DNA of 64,000 bases from an uncultured Pelagibacteraceae bacterium (GTDB taxonomy: Bacteria; Pseudomonadota; Alphaproteobacteria; Pelagibacterales; Pelagibacteraceae): assembly GCA_902588965.1 (NCBI GenBank), contig CACIRD010000002.1, positions 124,001-188,000 on the forward strand, written 5' to 3'. Each line of letters begins with the position of its first letter. Position 1 is the first letter of the stretch. The position numbers and the translations under genes were made by a program. The notes beneath the pieces were generated by a model. It saw nothing but the letters and a program-made list of their open reading frames with translations. It ran no database searches and had not been told where the DNA came from. This document shows positions 1 to 9,689 of the stretch, piece by piece.

Positions 1-2
1 TA

Positions 3-1391
3 ATTTTAATTTCTAAAATATTAATGTTTATATCTGTAATTTTCTTAACTTTTGGTATTTTTTATTTGGTTAAAGGCATTACTAAATCAAATATATTTTC
101 TCTTATAATCTCATTAACGGTAATAATAACTAAAATTAATTTTGGTAGTCTGGACTATCCTGCCTTTTTTTTTACAGAGCATACTTATGGAATGTTTTCG
201 TTATCAACATTTGCTTTAATAGCTGGGTTGTTATCGAACAGAAATTTTAAATTGGCAGGTTTCTTTACAGTTTTACTAACAAGTTTTCATCTAGTTGTTG
301 GTTTGTGGCTCATATTTTTAATGATTTTTTTGTTATTCTACTTGGATAAGTTTCTTAAGCAAAAAAACACCATTTTATTTCAAGATTTTAAAAAAGGAAG
401 CTTTATAGCTTTAGTTCCAATATTTTTAAGTTTGATTTTTTTTCAATTAAATACAATAGAGAAGAATTTATATAGTGCAAATGATTTTGAAGTTTATTTG
501 AAAATTTGGGACCATCATAGGAGTCTATTAGATATAAATTATTCATACATTTTTAAAACTATAATTTTAATTCTTTTATATTTTTATGTTTTTTTTAAAA
601 TTTTAAAAAATGATAAAAATGAAAGTTTTTTATTTTATTTTATATTTTTCAACTGTTTAGGTTCTATGTTAGTATATTTAATTTACAAATTTTTTCCTAG
701 CTTAATGCCAGAAATAATTATTAGGGCAATGCCTACTAGAGTTTTTTTACTTCATTCCATAATAGGATACCCAATCATTGCCTCTTTATTATTTGTTTTG
801 TTTTTTAATAAAGTTAAGATGATATTAACTAAAAAAAATTTTATTATCTTTAGTTTATTCTCATTATTTTTATTTTCGTTAATTTCAGTATTTAAATATG
901 ATGAAATTAAAAACACAAAAGATAAATATTATCCTAAAATTATTAAAAGAATTAATAAATTTGAAAAAAATTTATCAAATAAACTTGACCCGGATGAGGA
1001 AATTTTTTGGAATAAAGTAAAAAAATATGAAACTGATGGGTATTTTGTAACCACATTTTATAGTTCAGAAATGACTTTAAAATTTGCTAATAAACCTTAT
1101 ATAATTAATGCTAACTTTTTTGATCATTTGCCTTATCATCCATATACAGTTGATGAGGTAAAAATTATTCTAGAAAATATTTATGGTATTGATTTTAATA
1201 ATCCTCCAGAGAAAAATAGACCTGAAATTAAAGATAAATGGATAAAAGAAATATTCGAATCGAGGCCAAATGATATTTGGCAAAAATTATCTAAAGATTT
1301 TAATCTTTCAGGAGTAATAGTACCTCAAAGTTGGAATTTAAATATAAAGAAAAAATTCTCATCAAATATTTATAGTTTTTATGTCTTTTAA
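3..1391 (+). CDS. Multi-spanning membrane protein of unknown function (5' end outside window)
   Basis: I do not recognise a specific family. The protein has about eight to ten hydrophobic segments over the first 300 residues, then a soluble C-terminal part of about 150 residues that starts near a Lys/Asn-rich stretch and contains the motif YSSEMTLKFANKPYIINANF. This layout (polytopic N-terminus, soluble C-terminus) resembles GT-C glycosyltransferases or polymer ligases, but I see no diagnostic catalytic motif, so that is only a suggestion. The first ATG is at 24, but the frame is open back to position 3 without a stop. The true start probably lies upstream of the window and the gene is partial. 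Confidence 0.6.
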   Translation: MLISKILMFISVIFLTFGIFYLVKGITKSNIFSLIISLTVIITKINFGSLDYPAFFFTEHTYGMFSLSTFALIAGLLSNRNFKLAGFFTVLLTSFHLVVGLWLIFLMIFLLFYLDKFLKQKNTILFQDFKKGSFIALVPIFLSLIFFQLNTIEKNLYSANDFEVYLKIWDHHRSLLDINYSYIFKTIILILLYFYVFFKILKNDKNESFLFYFIFFNCLGSMLVYLIYKFFPSLMPEIIIRAMPTRVFLLHSIIGYPIIASLLFVLFFNKVKMILTKKNFIIFSLFSLFLFSLISVFKYDEIKNTKDKYYPKIIKRINKFEKNLSNKLDPDEEIFWNKVKKYETDGYFVTTFYSSEMTLKFANKPYIINANFFDHLPYHPYTVDEVKIILENIYGIDFNNPPEKNRPEIKDKWIKEIFESRPNDIWQKLSKDFNLSGVIVPQSWNLNIKKKFSSNIYSFYVF

Positions 1392-1445
1392 TAAAAAAAT
1401 TATATTTTTATATTGACTTTTTTATTTTAGGTTTTAAGTTACATT

Positions 1446-1590
1446 AACAACGGGAGAGACTACATTTCGTAGCGCCGAAGGAGCAACCACCCCGGAAACT
1501 CTCAGGCAAAAGGACCGTAAATATTAACTCTGGAAAGAGAAAATTTCTCGCCGAAGGAGTAAATCTCTCAGGCTCAAAGACAGAGGGGGT
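1446..1590 (+). promoter_or_regulatory. Tandem glycine riboswitch (two aptamers) upstream of gcvT
   Basis: Two consecutive copies of the glycine aptamer core are visible. Aptamer 1 spans about 1451-1517: a GGGAGAG stem, GCCGAAGGAGCAA, then ACTCTCAGGCAAAAGGACCG. Aptamer 2 spans about 1527-1589: TCTGGAAAGAG, GCCGAAGGAGTAA, then CTCTCAGGCTCAAAGACAGAG. They are joined by a short linker (about 1518-1526), and the second ends a few bases before the GGAG Shine-Dalgarno at 1593-1596 that serves the gcvT ATG at 1602. In this family glycine binding turns on glycine cleavage genes, and the closeness to the ribosome site suggests translational control here. The switch would match gcvTHP expression to glycine released by sarcosine oxidase. 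Confidence 0.95.
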
Positions 1591-1601
1591 TTGGAGTTAA
1601 T

Positions 1602-2714
1602 ATGAGTTTAAAAAAAACAGCGTTGTTTGAATTACATAAAAAACTTGGAGCGAAATTTGTTCAATTTGCTGGATACGAAATGCCAATTCAATATAACGAT
1701 GGAATTATTAAAGAACACAATGCCACTAGAGATAAATCAGGTATATTTGATGTGTCTCATATGGGTCAACTTTTTATAGAGGGAAACGAAGATCTTACAA
1801 AAAATCTTCAAAAAATTTTTCCGATAGATTTAAAAAAACTTCAAGTTAATCAAAGTAAGTATTCTTTCTTGATGAAAGATAATGGTGGTATTTATGACGA
1901 CTTAATAATTACTAAATTAAAAAATGGATACATGATAATTTTAAATGCAGCTTGCAAAGAAAGTGATTTATCAATAATAAAATCTAAATTAGATAAAGAA
2001 TTTAAAGTTGAGTTAAAACATGATTTCGCATTAATTGCGATCCAAGGACCAAAATCAAAAGATGTTTTGGAAAAAATAATAAACGGCGTAAGTCAATTAA
2101 ATTTTATGCATGGCAATAATTTTAAATTTGGTTCAAATTATATTTATGTTACTAGGTCTGGTTATACAGGGGAAGATGGTTTTGAAATATCAATCAAAAA
2201 TGAAGATGCAGAAGAATTGGTTAATAAAATGCTTAATTTAGGATCTAAGTTAGTTGGTTTAGGTGCAAGAGATACACTTAGATTAGAGGCGGGACTTTGT
2301 CTTTATGGCCATGATATTACTGAAGAAACAAGTCCGATAGAAGCAAACCTTAAATGGGCTATTTCTAAAAATCGAATTGATGACGAGTTTCCAGGATCAA
2401 AATTTATAAAAAAACAATACAATGAAGGAGTATCTAAACTTAGAGTTGGTATAAAACCAGACATAAAAGTTATAGCAAGAGAGTCCACAAGAATATTTGA
2501 TGAAAAAAATAATGAAATTGGAAAAATAACTAGTGGGACTTTCGGTCCAAGTGTTAATGGCCCTATAGCAATGGGATATGTTAAAAATGATTTTTCAAAA
2601 TTAAATACAAAAATTTTTTTGGAAGTAAGAGGAAAAAAAATACCAGCAAGTATTTGCAATATGCCATTTTATAGGAAAAAATATGTGAAAGGAGATAACA
2701 ATGTCAGAAGTTAA
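1602..2714 (+). CDS. gcvT: Aminomethyltransferase, glycine cleavage T protein
   Basis: T protein of the glycine cleavage system. It takes the aminomethyl group from lipoyl-GcvH and forms 5,10-methylene-THF and ammonia in the cytoplasm. The length of 370 residues is normal. Visible motifs are [12 protein letters not shown] (residues 95-106, with the catalytic Asp of the family at D100), [12 protein letters not shown] (about 186-197) and [19 protein letters not shown] (about 221-239). A clear GGAG lies 5 bases before the ATG, directly after the glycine riboswitch. It overlaps gcvH by 14 bp and heads the gcvT-gcvH-gcvP operon. The folate-binding fold recurs in SoxA, the dehydrogenase at 44.8 kb and the DmdA-like protein at 39.6 kb, but this is the only stand-alone canonical GcvT here. 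Confidence 0.97.
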   Translation: MSLKKTALFELHKKLGAKFVQFAGYEMPIQYNDGIIKEHNATRDKSGIFDVSHMGQLFIEGNEDLTKNLQKIFPIDLKKLQVNQSKYSFLMKDNGGIYDDLIITKLKNGYMIILNAACKESDLSIIKSKLDKEFKVELKHDFALIAIQGPKSKDVLEKIINGVSQLNFMHGNNFKFGSNYIYVTRSGYTGEDGFEISIKNEDAEELVNKMLNLGSKLVGLGARDTLRLEAGLCLYGHDITEETSPIEANLKWAISKNRIDDEFPGSKFIKKQYNEGVSKLRVGIKPDIKVIARESTRIFDEKNNEIGKITSGTFGPSVNGPIAMGYVKNDFSKLNTKIFLEVRGKKIPASICNMPFYRKKYVKGDNNVRS

Positions 2715-3081
2715 ATTTTCGAAAGAACATGAGTGGATAACAGTCGAAGGTGAAATTGCAACGATTGGTATTACTAAACATGCAACAGAGTTATTAGGAG
2801 ATATTGTTTTTGCAGAACTTCCTGAAAAGGGTTCAAGTGTTGATAAAGATTCTACGGCAGGAGTAGTTGAGTCAACGAAGGCCGCAAGTGACGTATATAC
2901 ACCAATTTCCGGAGAAGTTGTTGAAACTAATCAGTCTATAGTCGATGATCCTTCAAAGATAAACTCTGACCCTGAGGGGGATGCTTGGTTTTTTAAATTA
3001 AAAATTAAAGATTTATCCGAGATGAATACTTTAATGAACAGAGATGAATATGATAAATTTGCTAAGGAGAGTTCAAGCTAA
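2701..3081 (+). CDS. gcvH: Glycine cleavage system H protein
   Basis: Lipoyl carrier protein that shuttles the aminomethyl intermediate between GcvP and GcvT. The 126 residues match the usual length. The lipoylation site is in the motif VESTKAASD, with Lys60 as the modified residue. The start ATG overlaps the end of gcvT and is preceded by AAAGGAG. The stop codon overlaps the gcvP start (TAATG). This is a core member of the riboswitch-controlled operon. Confidence 0.97.
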   Translation: MSEVKFSKEHEWITVEGEIATIGITKHATELLGDIVFAELPEKGSSVDKDSTAGVVESTKAASDVYTPISGEVVETNQSIVDDPSKINSDPEGDAWFFKLKIKDLSEMNTLMNRDEYDKFAKESSS

Positions 3082-5945
3082 TGTTACACAATTCTGAAAA
3101 AGATTTCATTAAACGGCATATAGGTCCATCTAAAAAAGATGAGAAAAAAATGTTAAATGAACTTGGATATGAAAAATTAAGTGATTTAATAAAAGACACA
3201 GTACCTGAAAAAATTTTATTTAATGGCGAACTAAGCATTGGGGAACCAAATTCAGAATACGAAGCACTTAGAAAATTAAAAGCAATTTCAAAAAAAAATC
3301 AAATTTATTCAAATTTTATTGGTATGGGTTATTATGGAACTTACACACCAAATGTAATTATAAGAAATATACTAGAAAACCCAGGATGGTATACAGCTTA
3401 TACACCATATCAGCCAGAGGTTGCTCAAGGCAGATTAGAAATGCTTTTAAATTTTCAACAAATGATTATTGATTTTACAGGAATGGATATCGCTAATGCA
3501 TCATTATTAGACGAGGGTACTGCAGCTGCAGAAGCAATGGGATTAAGTCATAGGATGAACAAAAATGATAGCAATATAGTATTTATTTCAAACGATTGCC
3601 ATCCTCAAACAATAGAAGTTGTTAAAACGAGAGCTGAACCACTCGGTCTTAAAATAATTATTGGCGATGATAAAACTTTAGATAACTTAAAACAGGATAT
3701 AGTTTGTGGAATTTTACAATATCCCGGTACCTTGGGAGATATTAAAGATCCTAGTGAAAATATTAGCAAAATAAGAAAAAAAAATGGTAAATCAATTTTA
3801 GCTTGTGATCTCTTGTCTTTAGCAAAATTAAAAACTCCTGCTGAACTAGGAGCAGATATTGCGATTGGAAGTTCGCAAAGATTTGGAATTCCAATGGGAT
3901 ATGGTGGACCGCACGCAGCATTTTTTGCAACAAAAGACGAGTTTAAAAGATCTATGCCTGGCAGAATAATAGGAGTTTCCGTTGATAGACATGGTAATAA
4001 AGCCTACCGGCTAGCTCTACAAACAAGAGAACAACATATAAGAAGAGATAAAGCTACTAGTAATATTTGCACAGCTCAGGCTTTGTTGGCAATTGTTTCT
4101 GCTGCATATGCAATTTATCACGGCCCAAAAGGAATTAGAACAATTTCAGAAAGAGTCTCGCAACTCGCAAAAAATTTTGCTGATAAAATAAAACAATCTG
4201 GTTATGAACTGTATTCAGAACATTTTTTCGACACCATAACTGTTTTAACTAAAGAAAAAACTGAACAAATATTCAATAATGCTTTACAACAAAAGGTAAA
4301 TATTCGAAAAGTAAATTCAGAGATGCTAGCTGTTTCTTTTGATGAAAAAAAAAATGTATATAGAGCAAACCAGCTATTAAAAATATTCAATTGTGCAGAG
4401 ACAATAAAAGAAAAACCTACTGAAAACTTACCAAATTTGCCAACAAAGTTACTTAGAACTTCAAAATTTTTAGAGCATAGGGTGTTTAATAGCCATCACT
4501 CAGAAACAGAAATGATTAGATATTTAAAAAAACTAGAAGAAAAAGATATTGCGCTTAATCGTTCAATGATTGCGCTAGGTTCTTGTACAATGAAGCTAAA
4601 TGCGGTAGCAGAAATGATACCTATAAGTTGGAGAGAATTTTCTGATCCACATCCATTCGTACCGATTGAACAAATGGGTGGATATAGAACTCTTTTTACC
4701 GACTTAAAAAATTGGCTAAGATCTGTTACTGGCTTTTCGGGTGTATCACTTCAACCTAATGCAGGAGCTCAAGGAGAATATGCTGGATTGATGGTTATAA
4801 GAAAATACCATTTAGAAAGAGGAGATAAAAAAAGAAATGTTTGTTTAATACCTAGTTCTGCGCACGGAACGAATCCTGCCAGCGCTCAAATGGTAGGCAT
4901 GAAAGTTGTAGTTGTTAATTGTGATAAAGACGGGAACGTAGATTTTGAAGATTTAAAAACGAAAGCTGAAACGTATTCTGAAAATTTAGGTGCTTTAATG
5001 GTTACTTACCCATCTACTCATGGAGTTTTTGAGGAAAAAATCTATGAGATATGTGAATTAATCCATAAACATGGTGGCCAAGTTTATATGGATGGAGCAA
5101 ATTTGAATGCACTTGTTGGCATTGCTAAGCCCGGAAATTTTGGACCAGACGTTTGTCATATTAATTTGCACAAAACATTTTGTATTCCACATGGGGGAGG
5201 TGGTCCAGGTATGGGACCTATTGCTTGCAAAAAACACTTAGAGTCTTTCTTACCAAGTCATCCTATTATAAAAGATTGTGGACCAGCAACAGGCATAGGC
5301 CCAGTTTCAGCTGCACCCTGGGGAAGTTCTAGTATTTTATCAATTTCATGGATGTATATGAAAATGATGGGGTCCGAGGGATTGAAACTTGCAACCCAAA
5401 TAGCAATTTTAAATGCAAATTATGTTGCACACAAATTAAAAAACCATTACCCAATTTTATATAAAGGAACAAAAGGTAATGTTGCACATGAATGCATCAT
5501 AGATATCAGAAACATAAAAAAGGAAACAGGAATTACAGAGGAAGACATAGCTAAAAGATTAATTGATTTTGGTTTCCATGCACCAACTATGTCTTGGCCA
5601 GTACCAGGAACCATGATGATAGAACCAACCGAAAGTGAAAGTTTAGTAGAAATAGATAGATTTTGCGAAACATTGATTAAAATAAAAATCGAGATAGATA
5701 AAATTGGAGCAGGAAAATTCGATAAAGTTGATAATCCAATTAAAAATGCTCCTCACACAGATTTAGAACTAGCATCAAATGATTGGAATCATAAGTACAA
5801 AAGAGAGGAAGCTGCTTATCCTTCAGACTTTCTAAGAAAGAATAAATTTTGGCCACCAGTAGCAAGAGTTGATAATGTCTATGGTGATAAAAATCTTTTT
5901 TGTACTTGTCCTAGCATGGATGAATTTAAAGAAGATGCAGCATAA
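3081..5945 (+). CDS. gcvP: Glycine dehydrogenase (decarboxylating), P protein
   Basis: PLP-dependent P protein that decarboxylates glycine and loads the aminomethyl group onto GcvH. At 954 residues it is the single-chain form with the GcvPA and GcvPB halves fused. The PLP lysine is in HINLHKTFCIPHGGGGPG (Lys698), and the glycine-rich loop after it is intact. The N-terminal half carries the family motif RHIGPS near residue 14. It is the last gene of gcvTHP and its ATG overlaps the gcvH stop. Together the operon converts glycine to CO2, NH3 and 5,10-methylene-THF, the entry point to the one-carbon oxidation genes elsewhere in the window. Confidence 0.97.
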   Translation: MLHNSEKDFIKRHIGPSKKDEKKMLNELGYEKLSDLIKDTVPEKILFNGELSIGEPNSEYEALRKLKAISKKNQIYSNFIGMGYYGTYTPNVIIRNILENPGWYTAYTPYQPEVAQGRLEMLLNFQQMIIDFTGMDIANASLLDEGTAAAEAMGLSHRMNKNDSNIVFISNDCHPQTIEVVKTRAEPLGLKIIIGDDKTLDNLKQDIVCGILQYPGTLGDIKDPSENISKIRKKNGKSILACDLLSLAKLKTPAELGADIAIGSSQRFGIPMGYGGPHAAFFATKDEFKRSMPGRIIGVSVDRHGNKAYRLALQTREQHIRRDKATSNICTAQALLAIVSAAYAIYHGPKGIRTISERVSQLAKNFADKIKQSGYELYSEHFFDTITVLTKEKTEQIFNNALQQKVNIRKVNSEMLAVSFDEKKNVYRANQLLKIFNCAETIKEKPTENLPNLPTKLLRTSKFLEHRVFNSHHSETEMIRYLKKLEEKDIALNRSMIALGSCTMKLNAVAEMIPISWREFSDPHPFVPIEQMGGYRTLFTDLKNWLRSVTGFSGVSLQPNAGAQGEYAGLMVIRKYHLERGDKKRNVCLIPSSAHGTNPASAQMVGMKVVVVNCDKDGNVDFEDLKTKAETYSENLGALMVTYPSTHGVFEEKIYEICELIHKHGGQVYMDGANLNALVGIAKPGNFGPDVCHINLHKTFCIPHGGGGPGMGPIACKKHLESFLPSHPIIKDCGPATGIGPVSAAPWGSSSILSISWMYMKMMGSEGLKLATQIAILNANYVAHKLKNHYPILYKGTKGNVAHECIIDIRNIKKETGITEEDIAKRLIDFGFHAPTMSWPVPGTMMIEPTESESLVEIDRFCETLIKIKIEIDKIGAGKFDKVDNPIKNAPHTDLELASNDWNHKYKREEAAYPSDFLRKNKFWPPVARVDNVYGDKNLFCTCPSMDEFKEDAA

Positions 5946-5951
5946 ATTTTA

Positions 5952-7199
5952 ATGAAAATTGCTGTAATTGGATCTGGTATCTCAGGACTTAGTGCTGCTT
6001 ATCATTTATCAAAAAAAAATAAAGTTGATTTATTTGAAAAAGAAGACCATTTTGGTGGGCACGCGCATACTCTTGAATTAAAATACGATATAAATAAAAA
6101 TAAAAGCGTTTCAGTTGATGTTGGTTTTATTGTTTTTAATTTTAAAACTTATCCAAATTTAATAAATTTTTTTAAAGAAAATAAAATTCAAATAGAAAAA
6201 AGTAATATGAGCTTTTCTGTTTCTATCCAAGGAAAAGGTATTGAATATTGCGGAAAAGGGCTCAACGGCATGTTTGTTGATAAGAAAAATATTTTTAATT
6301 TAAAATTTTTAAAAATGTTTTTTGAAATTATCATTTTTTATAGAGAAAATTCGAAAATTAAAAATATTAATGAAGACGAAACATTAAAAGGCTACTTAAA
6401 CAAAAAAAAACTATCAAAATATTTCATTAATTATCATATACTACCTATGGTCTCTGCGATTTGGTCTATGCCACCTGATGAAGCAAGTCAAATGCCATTA
6501 AAATTTTTTATTAAATTTTTTCAAAACCATGGTCTTTTTAAACTAAAAAATAGACCACAGTGGTTTACTGTAAAAGATAGAAGCAAAACGTATGTCAATA
6601 AAATTTTAGAATGTGTTAGTGGTGAATATTTTAAAAATTATAAAATTAAAAAAGTTCAAAGAACAGATAAAGGTGTAAAAGTATTTTATGGAGGAGAGAA
6701 TGAATATTTTAATTATGATAAAGTTATTTTTGCAACACATGCTGATGAAGCTATATCGATTATTGATAATCCTACTGAAGAAGAAAATAACATACTTACT
6801 AAATTTAATTATAAAAAAAACTTAGCAATTATTCATACCGACGAGTCTTTCATGCCATTAAATAAAAGAGCCTGGTCATCATGGAATTCTAAAATTGATC
6901 CAAATAATTTGGAAAAATGTTCAATTACCTATTGGCTAAACTTGCTACAAAACTTAAACATTGATAAAGATGTTTTTTTAACCCTCAATCCATTTTTTGA
7001 AATAGACAAAAAAAAAATTCTTAAAAAGTTAAATTTTACCCATCCTTATTATAATCATGAAACCTTAAATTTTCAAAAAAAACTTTGTAAAATTCAAAAT
7101 AGAAAAAATATTTTATTTTGCGGTAGTTATTTTGGATATGGATTTCACGAAGATGGTATAAAATCTTCGTTAGAAATGATTAAATATTTAAATGATTAA
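5952..7199 (+). CDS. FAD-dependent amine oxidase-like protein, putative phospholipid fatty-acid desaturase
   Basis: NAD(P)-binding Rossmann/FAD protein of 415 residues with an N-terminal dinucleotide motif VIGSGISGLSAAYHLS (residues 5-20), followed by an acidic end of strand 2 (LFEKEDHFGGHAHT) typical of the amine oxidase/protoporphyrinogen oxidase fold. A C-terminal FAD motif is present as FCGSYFGYGFHEDGIKSS. It overlaps the DUF1365 gene by 8 bp, which in turn overlaps a Cfa-like methyltransferase gene. This trio is widespread in proteobacteria. In Rhodobacter sphaeroides related genes (UfaD, UfaO, UfaM) make furan fatty acids from membrane lipids. By analogy this would be the desaturase, but that role is inferred from context and family. 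Confidence 0.75.
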   Translation: MKIAVIGSGISGLSAAYHLSKKNKVDLFEKEDHFGGHAHTLELKYDINKNKSVSVDVGFIVFNFKTYPNLINFFKENKIQIEKSNMSFSVSIQGKGIEYCGKGLNGMFVDKKNIFNLKFLKMFFEIIIFYRENSKIKNINEDETLKGYLNKKKLSKYFINYHILPMVSAIWSMPPDEASQMPLKFFIKFFQNHGLFKLKNRPQWFTVKDRSKTYVNKILECVSGEYFKNYKIKKVQRTDKGVKVFYGGENEYFNYDKVIFATHADEAISIIDNPTEEENNILTKFNYKKNLAIIHTDESFMPLNKRAWSSWNSKIDPNNLEKCSITYWLNLLQNLNIDKDVFLTLNPFFEIDKKKILKKLNFTHPYYNHETLNFQKKLCKIQNRKNILFCGSYFGYGFHEDGIKSSLEMIKYLND

Positions 7200-7968
7200 A
7201 GATTCTTGCATTTACATTGGAAATGTTATTCATAAAAGATTTAAACCTAAAGAGCACTATTTCAAATATAAAGTTTTTTCATTATTACTAGATTTAAATG
7301 AAATAAGTATTATTGATAGAAAAATATCCTTTTTTTCTTATAACAGATTTAACCTTTTAAGTTTTTACGATAAGGACCACGGTAACAGGGATGGATCTTG
7401 TTTAAAAGATTGGGTAAAAAGAAATTTAGAAAATGCTGGCATTCATGCTGAAGAAATTAAAATAAAATTATTATGTTATCCAAGAATTTTTGGATATGTA
7501 TTTAACCCTTTAAGCATTTTTTTTGTTTATAACAAAAATTACAGTTTAGTTGCCATTCTCTACGAAGTAAAAAATACTTTTGGAGAGCAGCATACATACG
7601 TATTTAAAACAGATTCTAAAAAAGAAATAGTGAATAATAGTTGTTTGAAGAAATTTTTTGTATCGCCTTTCATGGATTTATCTTCAGAATACTTTTTTAA
7701 AATACTTGACCCCAAAAATAAATTGTCAGTTGTAATTGATCAAAGAGATAAAGAAGGTAAACTCTTATTTGCATCACAAGATGGAACTAGAGTTAACTTA
7801 AGCTCAAAAAACCTTTTATTTTCTTATTTAGCACATCCATTAATGACTTTTAAGATAATCACGGCGATACATTTTGAGGCATTAAGATTATGGATAAAAG
7901 GTATTAGATTAGTAAAAAAAACAACCAAAATTAAAAACAATATAACAATAGAGAAAAATGAAAGTTAA
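7192..7968 (+). CDS. DUF1365 family protein
   Basis: A 258-residue protein of the DUF1365 family, recognised by the opening SCIYIGNVIHKRFKPKEHYF and the central CYPRIFGYVFNPLSIFFVY (about residues 98-116). The family has no firmly assigned chemistry. It is almost always found beside an FAD amine oxidase-like gene and a cyclopropane-fatty-acid synthase homolog, as here, with 8 bp and 11 bp overlaps that imply translational coupling. A role in oxygenating or otherwise tailoring methylated membrane fatty acids (UfaO-like) is a reasonable inference from the furan fatty acid pathway of other alphaproteobacteria, but nothing in the sequence proves it. Confidence 0.8.
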   Translation: MIKDSCIYIGNVIHKRFKPKEHYFKYKVFSLLLDLNEISIIDRKISFFSYNRFNLLSFYDKDHGNRDGSCLKDWVKRNLENAGIHAEEIKIKLLCYPRIFGYVFNPLSIFFVYNKNYSLVAILYEVKNTFGEQHTYVFKTDSKKEIVNNSCLKKFFVSPFMDLSSEYFFKILDPKNKLSVVIDQRDKEGKLLFASQDGTRVNLSSKNLLFSYLAHPLMTFKIITAIHFEALRLWIKGIRLVKKTTKIKNNITIEKNES

Positions 7969-9136
7969 TTATTTTGCAGATAAAATAATGTTTAAGGTTT
8001 TAAAAAATATTAATCATGGCGTTATCTATCTTACTAATCACGATAATAAAAAATATATTTTTGGATCAGAAAAAGAAAATTTAAAAGCTAATATTAAAAT
8101 AAATAAACCTGGTTTTGCTATATCAATTATTAATAAAGGTAGCATTGGACTAGCAGAAGCTTATATGAGAGGAGATTTTGAAACGAATAATTTATCAAAT
8201 CTTATTGAGATCACTGCAAAAAATATCAATAAAGTTCATAAAATTTCAGGGATTCTTGATGTGCCATTTTTCAATTATTTTAAAAATTATTTTTTTAAAA
8301 ATACAAAAAAAAGAAGCAAAGAAAATATCTCCAAACATTACGACTTAGGAAATGAATTTTTTTCACTTTGGTTAGATAGATCACTTACTTATTCAAGTGC
8401 AATTTTTGAAAACAAAAATTCTGATTTAGAAAGTGCACAAATAAATAAATATAAAAAATTATCTAATCTACTAAATTTAAAGAACGGATGTAAAATTTTG
8501 GAAATAGGATGTGGCTGGGGAGGTTATGCAGAGTATGTTGGAAAAAGTTACGATGTTAAAATGGATTGTATAACAATATCAAGAAAACAGTTTGATTATG
8601 CTAAAGAAAGAATTTTTAGAAACGGGTTAAATGAAAAAATCAATATTAAAATGCAAGATTACAGAGAAGTAAAAGATAAATATAGCTCTATAGCATCGAT
8701 TGAAATGATTGAGGCAGTCGGTAGAAATTATTTGGATCGATATTTTAAAACTATAAAACAAAATTTATTAAAAGATGGAATCGCTGCAATTCAAGCAATT
8801 ACTATTGACGATAATTTATATAATAGGTACAAAAAAAAAGAAGATTTTATTCAAAAATATATTTTTCCTGGCGGATTCTTACCTTGTAAAAAAAGTTTGC
8901 ACAATTATGCAGAAAATGCAGGGATGCTGATTAAAAATTATAATTCATACGGCTTTCATTATTCAAATACATTAAATATTTGGAGGGAAGAATTTTTAAA
9001 TAAATGGTCACAAATTTCTAACCAAGGTTTTGATATAACTTTTAAAAGAATGTGGAATTTTTACCTATCTTATTGTGAAGCAGGATTTAAGTCAAAAAAT
9101 ATCGACTTAATTCAATTTTCATTACAAAATAAATAA
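7958..9136 (+). CDS. Cyclopropane-fatty-acyl-phospholipid synthase family methyltransferase
   Basis: SAM-dependent enzyme that adds a C1 unit to unsaturated fatty acyl chains in phospholipids. The 392 residues include HYDLGNEFFSLWLDRSLTYS (127-146), the SAM motif LEIGCGWGGYAEYV (181-194) and YIFPGGFLPC, all hallmarks of the CFA family. The gene overlaps the DUF1365 gene by 11 bp. The family covers true cyclopropane synthases and enzymes that make methylated unsaturated chains (UfaM-like); the neighbours favour the second option, but the sequence alone does not settle it. An ATG further in, at 7988 (MFKVLKNINHG), is an alternative start. Confidence 0.88.
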   Translation: MKVNYFADKIMFKVLKNINHGVIYLTNHDNKKYIFGSEKENLKANIKINKPGFAISIINKGSIGLAEAYMRGDFETNNLSNLIEITAKNINKVHKISGILDVPFFNYFKNYFFKNTKKRSKENISKHYDLGNEFFSLWLDRSLTYSSAIFENKNSDLESAQINKYKKLSNLLNLKNGCKILEIGCGWGGYAEYVGKSYDVKMDCITISRKQFDYAKERIFRNGLNEKINIKMQDYREVKDKYSSIASIEMIEAVGRNYLDRYFKTIKQNLLKDGIAAIQAITIDDNLYNRYKKKEDFIQKYIFPGGFLPCKKSLHNYAENAGMLIKNYNSYGFHYSNTLNIWREEFLNKWSQISNQGFDITFKRMWNFYLSYCEAGFKSKNIDLIQFSLQNK

Positions 9137-9140
9137 AAAT

Positions 9141-9689
9141 ATGAAAAAATTATTTAAATTTTATTTTTCTTTTCTGTTGATATTTACTTTTTCATTTATT
9201 ACAAGTTGTTCTAATAACTCCATGAAACCTGAAGATTTTAAAAACAAAGAACCAAGACTTGTTATTGAAAAATATTTATCTGGCAACGTAAAAGCTTGGG
9301 GCGTACTTCAAAATAGATCTGGCAAAGTAACAAGGCAATTTTCTGCAGATTTAAATGGAAAATGGGATGGTAAAAAACTTATCTTAGATGAAAAATTTAA
9401 CTGGGATGATGGTGAAGTTCAAAACAGACAATGGAAAATTATTAAAAATGATGAACATAACTATGAAGGAACAGCCGGAGATGTTGTTGGTAAAGCAAAA
9501 GGATATTCCTATGGTCCAGCATTCAAATTTGAATACGTATTGCTAGTACCAGTCAAAGGAAAAGAAATAAAAATTACTTTTGACGATTGGATTTTTAAAC
9601 AAAATGACAAAGTTGCAATAAATAGAGCGGTAATGAGTAAATTTGGTTTTAAAGTAGCCGAGCTTACAGTTGTTTTTGTGAAAGATTAA
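9141..9689 (+). CDS. DUF3833 family lipoprotein
   Basis: A 182-residue protein with a Lys-rich, hydrophobic signal peptide ending in the lipobox ITSC at about residues 20-23, so it is probably a lipid-anchored periplasmic protein. The mature part begins NNSMKPEDFKNKEPRL and contains LSGNVKAWGVLQNRSGKV and LNGKWDGKKLILDE, which fit the DUF3833 family. Members of that family commonly sit in the same locus as Cfa/DUF1365/FAD oxidase genes. It follows the Cfa gene by 4 bp. Its role is unknown; an accessory part in lipid handling is likely from context. It converges with the SDR gene, overlapping it by 4 bp. Confidence 0.82.
   Translation: MKKLFKFYFSFLLIFTFSFITSCSNNSMKPEDFKNKEPRLVIEKYLSGNVKAWGVLQNRSGKVTRQFSADLNGKWDGKKLILDEKFNWDDGEVQNRQWKIIKNDEHNYEGTAGDVVGKAKGYSYGPAFKFEYVLLVPVKGKEIKITFDDWIFKQNDKVAINRAVMSKFGFKVAELTVVFVKD

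Noticed and set aside
7958..9136. Naming this gene cfa as a plain cyclopropane synthase
   Set aside because: The family also contains methyltransferases that make methylated unsaturated or furan precursors, and the neighbours favour those.
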